Assembly (NCBI GenBank): GCA_021785055.1
Contig: JAJYGS010000055.1
Span: 1-5,023 of the forward strand
Origin: Nitrospirota bacterium
GTDB lineage: Bacteria; Nitrospirota; JACRHJ01
Length of the DNA stretch: 5,023 bases
Reading direction: 5' to 3'
Shown here: positions 1 to 4,655 of the stretch, one piece after another
Layout of the letters: each line of letters opens with the position of its first letter
Position numbering within the stretch: the stretch's first letter is position 1
Notes under the pieces: generated by a model
Database searches by the model: none
What the model saw: the letters and a program-made list of their open reading frames with translations, nothing else
Told to the model about the DNA's origin: nothing
Position numbers and translations under genes: made by a program

Positions 1-917
1 CTGATGGCTATCCTGCCGGCCATCTCTTCCGGCGAGATGGGTATCTCGCTTACGTTCATGGATTCGAGCTTTTTGATCGCGGCCTTGGTAATCTTGTTGC
101 CTTTCCTGACGACGACTTCCTTGCCGTCGATAGTTATATCGCTAACCGCCTTCCATCCGGCCAGTATCTCTGCGTCTATTTTGCGCACGAAACCGTTCTT
201 TACCGCGCGCACCTTCTCGACCGGGTAGTAGTAACGGAGCAGTTCCTCGTTTGAATAACCAAGGGCCTTAAGGAGTATCGTAGCCGGAATTTTTCTTCTG
301 CGGTCTATCCGGACGTAAAGCAGGTCCTTGATGTCGAACTCGAAATCGAGCCAGGAACCCCGGTACGGGATTATCCTGGCGGAGTAAAGTATCTTGCCGG
401 AGGAGTGCGTCTTGCCCTTGTCGTGCGTGAAGAACGCGCCGGGGGAACGATGGAGCTGGCTAACCACCACCCTCTCCGTCCCGTTTATGATGAACGTGCC
501 GTTCTCCGTCATAAGCGGGAGCTCTCCCAGGTAAATATCCGCGCCTTCCTCCTTGGCGTATTTGAGACGCCTGGTGCCGGTCTCTTCGTCCTTCTCCCAG
601 GCGGCCAGGCGCACCTTTATCTTAAGAGGCGCCGCGAATGTCGTGCCCCTCTGCAGGCACTCCCGCACCGAAAACTTCGGGTCGCCAATAGAATATTCCA
701 CAAATTCAATCGTGAACGTCTCGTTGAAGTCTGCGATAGGGAAGATGGAATTGAAAGCAGCCTGAAGCCCGATATTCCTCCTCTCAGCTGGAACCGTGTC
801 CTGCTGAAGGAAGCGGTAATACGAACTTTTCTGAATGTCGATAAGGTCGGGGATGTCCATTATCGCGGGTATTTTCGCGAAGTCCCTTCTCTCTTCTCGC
901 ATTTTGGAATAGGCCAT
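1..917 (-). CDS. rpoB: RNA polymerase beta subunit, N-terminal 305 residues (partial)
   Basis: Beta subunit of DNA-directed RNA polymerase, which with beta' forms the catalytic core. The reading frame opens with ATG at 917-915 and stays open to the window edge, so only about the first quarter of a protein normally near 1,350 residues is present. A good Shine-Dalgarno (AAGGAG) sits 7 nt upstream. The N-terminus starts MAYSKMREERRDFAKIP and has the family hallmark IPDLIDIQKSSYYRFLQ at residues 22-38. The very conserved block LPLMTENGTFIINGTERV falls at residues 133-150, followed by VSQLHRSPG (152-160), HDKGKTHSSGKILYSARIIP (165-184) and YRGSWLDFEFD (185-195). The rifampicin-binding region and catalytic residues lie outside the window. 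The wording is strikingly deltaproteobacterial (inference from memory). It is the last gene of the cluster seen here, separated from rplL by a 132-nt gap with a probable attenuator. Confidence 0.98.
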   Translation of the reverse strand, partial: MAYSKMREERRDFAKIPAIMDIPDLIDIQKSSYYRFLQQDTVPAERRNIGLQAAFNSIFPIADFNETFTIEFVEYSIGDPKFSVRECLQRGTTFAAPLKIKVRLAAWEKDEETGTRRLKYAKEEGADIYLGELPLMTENGTFIINGTERVVVSQLHRSPGAFFTHDKGKTHSSGKILYSARIIPYRGSWLDFEFDIKDLLYVRIDRRRKIPATILLKALGYSNEELLRYYYPVEKVRAVKNGFVRKIDAEILAGWKAVSDITIDGKEVVVRKGNKITKAAIKKLESMNVSEIPISPEEMAGRIAI

Positions 918-987
918 CTGCTCTCCTTGGATTTTAGCTTATGCCCCCTCGTTTCAGGGAGCTGTTTTTACTTATGCTATAAGACGC

Positions 988-1040
988 AAAAAGCCGCCGG
1001 TCCTCCGGGCCCCATGAGAGGGCGGAGGACCGACAGCCGG
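988..1040 (-). terminator. rplL-rpoB intergenic attenuator (intrinsic-terminator-like hairpin)
   Basis: On the minus-strand transcript, CGGTCCTCC (1032-1024) pairs perfectly with GGAGGACCG (1006-998). An inner GCCC/GGGC stem (1023-1020 with 1012-1009) closes a 7-nt loop, and outer CCG/CGG contacts can extend the base. The stem is followed at once by GGC and five T residues (992-988). It lies just after the rplL stop and 71 nt before rpoB. This is the position of the E. coli rplL-rpoB attenuator, where most transcripts stop so that ribosomal proteins outnumber polymerase subunits. The structure is seen directly; partial termination is inferred from position. The short U-tract fits a leaky rather than full terminator. 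Confidence 0.75.
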
Positions 1041-1049
1041 AAATCGCGC

Positions 1050-1433
1050 CTATTTTACCTCTACGGAAGCGCCCTGCTCTTCGAGCTTTGCCTTTATAGT
1101 CGCCGCCTCTTCCTTTGAGACGCCTCCCTTTACTTCCTTCGGGGCGCCGTCCACCAGGTCCTTCGCCTCCTTGAGGCCAAGCCCGGTCAGCTCGCGCACG
1201 ACCTTGATAACCTGGATTTTCTTGTCGCCGGCCGAGGTGAGGATAACGTCGAAAGCCGTCTTCTCCTCTGCGGCGGCCGGGGCGGCTCCGCCCGCCGGAG
1301 CGGCGGCAACCGCTACCGGAGCGGCGGCTGTTACGCCGTAGCGCTCCTCAAACTCCTTGATGAACTCGCTCATCTGGAGAATCGTCATGTTATCGATAAA
1401 CGTGAATACCTGGTCTTTTGTAACGTCTGCCAT
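1050..1433 (-). CDS. rplL: 50S ribosomal protein L7/L12
   Basis: Multicopy stalk protein of the large ribosomal subunit that recruits and stimulates EF-Tu, EF-G and the other translational GTPases. The product is 127 residues, normal for the family. Residues 1-33 form the N-terminal dimerisation and L10-binding helices (TFIDNMTILQMSEFIKEFEE). Residues 36-57 are the Ala/Pro/Gly-rich flexible hinge. Residues 58-127 are the compact C-terminal domain with FDVIL, KKIQVIKVVRELTGLGLKEAK (71-91) and the factor-contacting DLVDGAPK segment. The ATG at 1433 is preceded by AGGAGA at normal spacing. It follows rplJ after a 67-nt gap with a strong hairpin, and precedes the rplL-rpoB attenuator. L7/L12 is needed in four to six copies per ribosome, so its own strong ribosome binding site makes sense. 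Confidence 0.98.
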   Translation of the reverse strand: MADVTKDQVFTFIDNMTILQMSEFIKEFEERYGVTAAAPVAVAAAPAGGAAPAAAEEKTAFDVILTSAGDKKIQVIKVVRELTGLGLKEAKDLVDGAPKEVKGGVSKEEAATIKAKLEEQGASVEVK

Positions 1434-1455
1434 TTTTATCTCTCCTGTATCCGAC

Positions 1456-1499
1456 TTGAAAATTTAATTGTCGCTGCCCGATTCGTCGGGCGTTTTCAA
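1456..1499 (-). promoter_or_regulatory. Nested hairpin in the rplJ-rplL gap
   Basis: Directly after the rplJ stop codon the transcript can fold into a two-part structure. An outer 7-bp stem pairs TTGAAAA (1499-1493) with TTTTCAA (1462-1456), and an inner 6-bp stem pairs GCCCGA (1491-1486) with TCGGGC (1481-1476) around a CGAA tetraloop. The rplL Shine-Dalgarno lies just outside, so it stays free. There is no U-tract after the GC-rich part, so it is not a typical terminator. Likely roles (inference) are shielding the upstream message or keeping rplL translation independent of rplJ to allow L7/L12 excess. Confidence 0.45.
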
Positions 1500-1500
1500 T

Positions 1501-2016
1501 TTACGCCTTCTGCTCTTTCAGCGCGGCCAGCGCATAGCCGAGCCTTGCAACCGTCGCGTTCAAGAGCCTTGCCATCTTTGAAGCCGGCGCCTGGAATCCC
1601 GCGGCCATCTGCGAAAGAAGCTGTTCCCTGGAAGGAAGAGACGCTATAGCCTTAAGCTCTTTCTCGTTTGCAAGGGATCCCTCGATTATGCCTATCTTTA
1701 CCTTCAGTTTCCCGTTCTTCTTGGCAAATTCCGTGACGGCCTTTGCCGGCGCGACCGGGTCTCCGAAGCCGAGCACAAGGCCGGTCGGGCCCTGCATATA
1801 GTCGTTAAGCTTCTGCGCGGAAGTCCCGGCAGCAGCGCGTATCGCCAGGGTGTTTTTCACGACCCTGTACTCAAGCCGGCTCTTGCGAAGCTCGTTTCTG
1901 AGATCCGTAATCTCGGCCACCGTAAGGCCCTTGTACTCCGTTACAATGGCGGCCTTCGCGGCTTCGAATTTACCGTGAAGTTCGTCTATCAGCTCTTGCT
2001 TTTCGTTCTTATTCAA
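1501..2016 (-). CDS. rplJ: 50S ribosomal protein L10
   Basis: Base of the L7/L12 stalk: L10 binds the GTPase-associated centre of 23S rRNA beside L11 and carries L7/L12 dimers on its C-terminal helix. The product is 171 residues, usual for the family. Residues 1-130 are the globular RNA-binding part, including IVTEYKGLTVAEITDLRNEL (24-43), the conserved YRVVKNTLAIRA stretch (50-61) and GPTGLVLG (76-83). Residues about 130-171 form the helical tail that docks L7/L12. The start is TTG at 2016-2014: it gives the canonical MNKNEK N-terminus, has GGAAAGGGGG about 8 nt upstream, and there is no nearby in-frame ATG or GTG. In the well-studied families, the L10-L7/L12 complex represses its own mRNA through a leader. 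A candidate leader lies in the 300-nt gap upstream. Confidence 0.97.
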   Translation of the reverse strand: MNKNEKQELIDELHGKFEAAKAAIVTEYKGLTVAEITDLRNELRKSRLEYRVVKNTLAIRAAAGTSAQKLNDYMQGPTGLVLGFGDPVAPAKAVTEFAKKNGKLKVKIGIIEGSLANEKELKAIASLPSREQLLSQMAAGFQAPASKMARLLNATVARLGYALAALKEQKA

Positions 2017-2051
2017 ACCTTAAACCCCCTTTCCAAGTCGTAGACAGGGGA

Positions 2052-2120
2052 TCGTGTTTCGTCTTCGTGTTTCGCGTTCGCCGAAATCCTTCACGAACAC
2101 GCCCTGACGAATAACGAGCA
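2052..2120. repeat. Degenerate GTGTTCGTG/CGTGTTTCG repeat cluster upstream of rplJ
   Basis: This stretch is built from short related words. TCGTGTTTCG occurs at 2052-2061 and again at 2065-2074, a 13-nt period. CACGAACAC is at 2092-2100, and ACGAATAACGAGCACG follows near 2107-2122. The words face each other, so several hairpins are possible, for example CGTGTT with AACACG. The CGTGTTTCGCGTTCG unit (2066-2080) recurs with one mismatch at 3045-3059 upstream of rplA. No coding potential is apparent. It looks like a decayed dispersed intergenic repeat. Confidence 0.5.
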
Positions 2121-2154
2121 CGTCTTTTTAATTTACCCTCTCGTCTCGGCGGGA

Positions 2155-2172
2155 CGGCCAATTCGGCCAATT
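2155..2172. repeat. 9-bp tandem direct repeat CGGCCAATT x2
   Basis: CGGCCAATT is present twice head to tail (2155-2163 and 2164-2172) with no mismatch. The unit contains GGCC and AATT, so local self-pairing is possible. GGGACGG flanks the pair on both sides (2151-2157, overlapping the first unit, and 2175-2181). It could be a slippage duplication or the footprint of a repeat insertion in the rplJ leader. No function is visible. Confidence 0.6.
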
Positions 2173-2198
2173 AAGGGACGGAATAAAACCCGTGAGTT

Positions 2199-2219
2199 GT
2201 GTTCGTGTTACACGAACAC
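2199..2219. repeat. Perfect inverted repeat GTGTTCGTG-TTA-CACGAACAC
   Basis: Nine-base arms (2199-2207 and 2211-2219) are perfect complements around a 3-nt spacer, giving a tight hairpin in the rplA-rplJ leader. The arm word matches CACGAACAC at 2092-2100, so three exact copies occur within 130 nt. The flank continues with more of the same family (ACGAACAACGAATAATGAAC, 2218-2237). There is no strong GC content and no good U-tract after it, so a repeat element is a better reading than a terminator. Confidence 0.65.
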
Positions 2220-2239
2220 GAACAACGAATAATGAACGC

Positions 2240-2308
2240 GGATTTTACTTTTCGCCCCTCCTGCTGTCTTCGACTCCTTAGTCAAACCGCCCTTAGAAAG
2301 CGGGACGG
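2240..2308 (-). promoter_or_regulatory. Candidate L10-type ribosomal protein leader (rplJL autoregulation)
   Basis: The transcript leaving rplA first forms hairpin CCG(U)CCC/GGGCGG (2308-2302 with 2292-2287). Next comes GACT-AAGG-AGTC (2283-2272), and then the motif GAAGACAGCAGG (2271-2260). The latter resembles the conserved kink-turn-containing strand of L10 leaders, which bind the L10-L7/L12 complex and control rplJ translation. AAAATCC at 2246-2240 matches the start of the expected returning strand, but the next bases (GCG rather than TGC) do not complete the pairing, and repeat sequence begins there. Position right upstream of rplJ is as expected. Identification is from motif memory and should be tested with the Rfam L10 leader model. 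Confidence 0.45.
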
Positions 2309-2316
2309 AAATTTAA

Positions 2317-3015
2317 TTATCCCATCGCCTCCGTGGCAACGGCGACGTCGATCTTTATTCCAGGCCCCATCGTCGAGGACACTACAATCTTCTTCATGTA
2401 GCGGCCCTTGGATGTGGCGGGTTTTGCCTTCATCAGCGCCTCAAGCACCACCGCCGCGTTCTCGGCAAGCTTGGCCGCCGCGAACGAAACCTTCCCGACC
2501 GGGACATGTACGATGCCTGCCTTCTCGACCCTGTATTCCACCTTCCCGGCCTTTATCTCCTTTACCGCCTTGCCTATGTCCATCGTGACCGTGCCGACCT
2601 TCGGGTTCGGCATAAGCCCTCTGGGGCCGAGGAGCTTGCCGAGCTTGCCGACGGAACCCATCATGTCAGGCGTGGCCACGACCCTGTCGAAGTCCATCCA
2701 GCCGCCCTGGACCTTTGCGATCATGTCGTCGGCTCCCGCAAAATCCGCGCCGGCCTCTGTCGCCTCTCTTTCCTTTTCGCCTTTTGCAAAAGCCAGTACC
2801 CTGACCGTCCTGCCCGTCCCGTTGGGAAGGCTTACGGAGCCTCTGACCATCTGGTCGGAGCGTTTCGGGTCTACTCCGAGGACTACGGCAAGGTCTACGG
2901 ACTCGTCGAATTTCACGAACGCGCATTCCTTGACGAGAGCCATCGCCTCCTCAATTGTATGCTGCTTCGACTTGTCAACCTTCGCCTGGCTCGCCTTCAG
3001 CTTTTTCTGTTTCAT
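2317..3015 (-). CDS. rplA: 50S ribosomal protein L1
   Basis: Large-subunit protein that forms the mobile L1 stalk near the E site and helps release deacylated tRNA; in many bacteria it also represses its own operon. The chosen start, ATG at 3015-3013, gives 232 residues, the normal length, and follows AAGGAG by 7 nt. A longer in-frame opening up to 3090 would add 25 residues (MGQAQSGSVFTNANHG...) that do not look like L1 and would run through intergenic repeat sequence, so it is rejected. The family landmarks are KFDESVDLAVVLGVDPKRSD (35-54), the signature GKLGKLLGPRGLMPNPKVGT (123-142), KAGKVEYRVEKAGIVHVPVG (155-174) and the C-terminal GRYMKKIVVSSTMGPGIKID (204-223). It sits 196 nt after rplK, an unusually wide and repeat-filled gap for this pair. 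Confidence 0.97.
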   Translation of the reverse strand: MKQKKLKASQAKVDKSKQHTIEEAMALVKECAFVKFDESVDLAVVLGVDPKRSDQMVRGSVSLPNGTGRTVRVLAFAKGEKEREATEAGADFAGADDMIAKVQGGWMDFDRVVATPDMMGSVGKLGKLLGPRGLMPNPKVGTVTMDIGKAVKEIKAGKVEYRVEKAGIVHVPVGKVSFAAAKLAENAAVVLEALMKAKPATSKGRYMKKIVVSSTMGPGIKIDVAVATEAMG

Positions 3016-3044
3016 GCACGTCTCCTTGTCGAACGGGAAAAGGC

Positions 3045-3061
3045 CGTGATTCGCGTTCGTG
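3045..3061. repeat. Copy of the CGTG(A/T)TTCGCGTTCG repeat upstream of rplA
   Basis: CGTGATTCGCGTTCGTG here matches CGTGTTTCGCGTTCG at 2066-2080 in 14 of 15 aligned bases. Both copies lie a few tens of bases upstream of a ribosomal protein gene in the same orientation. This supports a shared dispersed intergenic repeat rather than chance, although the unit is short. Confidence 0.4.
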
Positions 3062-3111
3062 AAAACCGAACCCGACTGCGCCTGCCCCACGTTCTCCCGC
3101 CGGTATTGAAT

Positions 3112-3140
3112 ATCCCTGGACGGCGGTTGTTTCCAGAGAT
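3112..3140. repeat. 9-bp hairpin in the rplK-rplA gap
   Basis: ATCCCTGGA (3112-3120) pairs with TCCAGAGAT (3132-3140) through nine base pairs, including one G-T type pair in RNA, around an 11-nt loop. The loop contains CGGCGG (3121-3126), which could instead pair with CCGCCG at 3097-3102, so two folds exclude each other. No U-tract follows. It adjoins the palindrome at 3144-3163. Confidence 0.5.
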
Positions 3141-3143
3141 GAC

Positions 3144-3163
3144 GGGCGCAATGAATTGCGCCC
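3144..3163. repeat. Perfect palindromic element GGGCGCAAT-GA-ATTGCGCCC
   Basis: Arms GGGCGCAAT (3144-3152) and ATTGCGCCC (3155-3163) are exactly complementary; a more realistic RNA fold uses eight pairs and a 4-nt loop. Such palindromes with a neighbouring CCCTAC/GTAGGG tail are familiar as dispersed intergenic repeats in several bacterial groups (recalled, not searched). The minus strand reads GTAGGGGCGCAATTCATTGC at its start. It lies between rplK and rplA and has no terminator U-tract. Confidence 0.65.
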
Positions 3164-3166
3164 CTA

Positions 3167-3210
3167 CTCCCCTCGCCCTCCGGGAGAGGAGGGGCAGGGG
3201 GTGAGGGCCC
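3167..3210. repeat. G-rich/C-rich imperfect palindrome just after rplK
   Basis: Almost pure pyrimidine (3167-3181) followed by almost pure purine (3182-3207) on the plus strand, with CCCCT (3169-3173) able to pair with AGGGG (3190-3194) and CTC with GAG inside. It begins within two bases of the rplK stop codon. The pattern, minus-strand CCCTCACCCCCTGCCCC then CTCTCCCGGAGGGCGAGGGG, resembles a common dispersed repeat type in proteobacterial genomes (recalled). Four G-runs on the plus (template) strand also fit the G-quadruplex pattern. Confidence 0.55.
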
Positions 3211-3211
3211 C

Positions 3212-3640
3212 CTACGCCGTAACTTCTATCCCCATGCTGCGGGCCGTGCCCTTGATTGTATTTATCGCGCCGTCTATGTCGACGGCGTTCAAATCCGGGA
3301 GCTTCGTCTGGGCAATCTCCCGCACCTGCGCCTCCGTAACCTTCCCTACCTTGTCTTTGTTCGGGACGCCGGAGCCTTTCACAATCCCCGCGGCCTTCTT
3401 TATAAGCTCGGAGGCGGGCGGCGTCTTCAGGACGAACGTGAACGTCCTGTCGCTGTAGATGGTTATCACAACCGGGACGACCTGGCCGGCCATCTCCTGC
3501 GTCTGGGCGTTATATGCCTTGCAGAACTCCATGATGTTCACGCCGTGCTGGCCGAGGGCCGGGCCGACGGGCGGAGCGGGATTCGCCTTCCCCGCCGGTA
3601 TCTGGAGCTTTACGTATCCGGTTATCTCTTTCTTTGGCAT
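3212..3640 (-). CDS. rplK: 50S ribosomal protein L11
   Basis: L11 binds the 1070 region of 23S rRNA in the GTPase-associated centre, next to L10, and is the switch for RelA activation and the target neighbourhood of thiostrepton. The product is 142 residues, typical. The N-terminal domain (1-70) shows the proline-rich helix region KANPAPPVGPALGQHGVNIM (18-37), where thiostrepton contacts lie. The C-terminal rRNA-binding domain (about 71-142) has TPPASELIKKAAG, GSGVPNK and VGKVTEAQVREIAQTKLPDL, ending GTARSMGIEV. The ATG at 3640 follows AAGGAG with an 8-nt spacer. It lies 110 nt downstream of nusG and 196 nt upstream of rplA. In E. coli L1 represses this cistron pair by binding near the rplK start; I could not identify a matching site here. 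Confidence 0.98.
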   Translation of the reverse strand: MPKKEITGYVKLQIPAGKANPAPPVGPALGQHGVNIMEFCKAYNAQTQEMAGQVVPVVITIYSDRTFTFVLKTPPASELIKKAAGIVKGSGVPNKDKVGKVTEAQVREIAQTKLPDLNAVDIDGAINTIKGTARSMGIEVTA

Positions 3641-3657
3641 TTTTAGGACTCCTTATT

Positions 3658-3677
3658 ATAAATAAATTGCTATTTAT
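3658..3677 (-). promoter_or_regulatory. AT-only hairpin upstream of rplK ribosome binding site
   Basis: The transcript can pair ATAAATA (3677-3671) with TATTTAT (3664-3658) around a 6-nt loop, ending a few bases before the AAGGAG of rplK. The rest of the 110-nt nusG-rplK gap holds a weaker hairpin, GTCCT/AGGAC at 3730-3726 and 3715-3711, and a GC-rich patch at 3687-3702. A TATAAT word near 3653-3658 abuts the Shine-Dalgarno and has no matching -35, so I do not call a promoter. The weak stem may influence rplK translation (inference). Confidence 0.3.
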
Positions 3678-3750
3678 CTATTTTAGCACGGCCCCCGCCG
3701 GCAGAAGCGTGTCCTTTTAAATTCCAGGACGCCGCGGGGATACCGGGATT

Positions 3751-4281
3751 TTACGCCTTCTCCACCTGCAGGAAGTCAAGCTCCACCGGAGTCGCGCGCC
3801 CGAAGATGGACACCATGACCTTGAGTTTCCCCTGGTCAAGGTTGACCTCCTCCACAGTGCCGGTGAAACTGATGAACGGGCCGTCAACTATCCTGACGGA
3901 ATCGCCGTGGCTGTATGCAGCCTCGCGCTTCGCTGGGGCCGCGCCTTCCTCCATCTGGGTGCGGATAAGCCCGACCTCTTCCTCGGTTATGGGAGACGGC
4001 TTCTGCTTGTCGCCAACGAAACCCGTCACCTTCGGGGTATCCTTCACGAGGTGCCATGTGGCGTCGTCGAGATCCATCTGGACCAGTATGTATCCGGGAA
4101 AGAATTTCCTTGTAGAGGTGCGCTTCTTCCCGTTTCTTAGCTCCACCACGTCCTCCGTGGGCACAAGTATCTGGCTTATACTGTCCTGGAGGCCCAGAGA
4201 CTTCGCGCGCTCCTCTATACTCGACTTTACCTTGCCCTCGAAACCCGAGTAGGTATGCACCACATACCATTCCTTGGTCAT
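3751..4281 (-). CDS. nusG: Transcription termination/antitermination factor NusG
   Basis: NusG binds the clamp of elongating RNA polymerase, raises processivity, and links the polymerase to Rho or to ribosomal protein S10. The start chosen is ATG at 4281-4279 (MTKEWYVVHTYSG), which has GGGAGA about 5 nt upstream and gives 176 residues, the usual size. An in-frame TTG at 4293 would add four residues but would place the ribosome binding site inside the gene. The NGN domain spans about 4-110, with the RKFFPGYILVQMDL core (58-71) and TPKVTGFVG (82-90). A linker leads to the KOW domain, about 124-176, with HGDSVRIVDGPFISFTGTVE (125-144) and GRATPVELDFLQVEK (161-175). It follows secE after 133 nt, the standard secE-nusG pairing. 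Confidence 0.98.
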   Translation of the reverse strand: MTKEWYVVHTYSGFEGKVKSSIEERAKSLGLQDSISQILVPTEDVVELRNGKKRTSTRKFFPGYILVQMDLDDATWHLVKDTPKVTGFVGDKQKPSPITEEEVGLIRTQMEEGAAPAKREAAYSHGDSVRIVDGPFISFTGTVEEVNLDQGKLKVMVSIFGRATPVELDFLQVEKA

Positions 4282-4342
4282 CTTCTCTCCCAAATATAGT
4301 ATGGCCCTTTTAGCCCGTCTGAACTACATCGGCCTCAACGGA

Positions 4343-4356
4343 CGCGGCAAACCGCG
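4343..4356. repeat. Short hairpin CGCGG-CAAA-CCGCG in the secE-nusG gap
   Basis: Five perfect G/C pairs (4343-4347 with 4352-4356) close a 4-nt loop. The minus-strand RNA reads CGCGG-UUUG-CCGCG. There is no U-tract after it. It is one of two hairpins in the 133-nt gap between secE and nusG; a role in mRNA stability is possible but only inferred. Confidence 0.35.
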
Positions 4357-4365
4357 CCGCTACAG

Positions 4366-4395
4366 ATTCCAAAGGCCCATCCGGCCCTTTGTCAA
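4366..4395 (-). promoter_or_regulatory. Possible promoter overlapping a hairpin, secE-nusG gap
   Basis: A perfect TTGACA (4395-4390) is followed after 18 nt by TGGAAT (4371-4366), four of six matches to the -10 consensus. The spacer is largely an inverted repeat, AAAGG-G-CC-GGAT-GG-G-CCTTT (4390-4371), seven pairs with one G/G mismatch. A promoter here would drive nusG and the ribosomal genes separately from tuf. The weak -10 and the overlap make chance a fair alternative. Confidence 0.2.
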
Positions 4396-4414
4396 ACCCC
4401 GCCCGAGGCTCGCT

Positions 4415-4603
4415 TCAGCGCATCACCAGGGACGACATCAGATTGGACAGCCCCACGTCTACCGCCCCGAGAAACAACGACAAGAATATTACCGCCACTA
4501 TTACGGCGATCGTGGAACTGATAATCTCGTTCCTCGGCGGAAAGACAACCTTGGAAAGCTCGTTCTTGGATTCCTTGAGGAACTCTATCGCCTGGTTGAA
4601 CAT
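4415..4603 (-). CDS. secE: Preprotein translocase subunit SecE
   Basis: Inner-membrane subunit that clamps and stabilises SecY in the SecYEG protein-export channel. The product is a short, single-span SecE of 62 residues, normal for bacteria outside the enterics (E. coli has three spans). Residues 1-20 form the amphipathic cytoplasmic helix (FNQAIEFLKESKNELSKVVF). Residues 21-28 carry the conserved hinge, here FPPRNEI in place of the usual WPxRxE-type motif. The hydrophobic segment STIAVIVAVIFLSLFLGAVD covers about 30-49. ATG at 4603 is preceded by GGGGGA with a 6-7-nt spacer. It lies 52 nt after the tRNA-Trp 3' end and upstream of nusG. The Trp-to-Phe change in the hinge is mild and likely tolerated (inference). 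Confidence 0.95.
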   Translation of the reverse strand: MFNQAIEFLKESKNELSKVVFPPRNEIISSTIAVIVAVIFLSLFLGAVDVGLSNLMSSLVMR

Positions 4604-4655
4604 CTTTTTCCCCCGACGCCCTTGGCGGCATACCCTGCGCCGCTTTTCTTAAGAA

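Noticed and set aside
405..1118. Long plus-strand open frame across rpoB and the rplL end
   Set aside because: It is antisense to clear rpoB and rplL, has no recognisable domain, and is a shadow of GC-biased codon use. The same applies to the plus-strand frames over rplA (2408-3204) and nusG (3806-4252).
2041..2237. Possible CRISPR array from the repeated GTGTTCGTG words
   Set aside because: Units are about 9-15 nt, spacing is irregular, orientation is mixed, and there are no equal-length spacers.
2230..2316. TTGACT (2285-2280) as a -35 for an rplJ promoter
   Set aside because: No -10-like hexamer at 16-19 nt downstream; the bases are part of the candidate L10 leader hairpin.
3016..3090. 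Longer N-terminus for L1 (25 extra residues starting MGQAQSGS)
   Set aside because: It has no L1 similarity, runs through intergenic repeat sequence, and the ATG at 3015 has a perfect AAGGAG at normal distance.
3144..3163. GGGCGCAAT palindrome as an intrinsic terminator after rplK
   Set aside because: No U-tract follows on either strand, and rplA lies downstream in the same operon.
3653..3658. TATAAT word upstream of rplK as a promoter -10
   Set aside because: It abuts the Shine-Dalgarno, so transcription would start within or after it, and no -35 hexamer is found at 16-18 nt. The area is simply AT-rich.
4294..4299. TACTAT in front of nusG as a -10 element
   Set aside because: The best -35 is only a weak TTCAGA match at 16 nt, and the start site would fall in the ribosome binding site.
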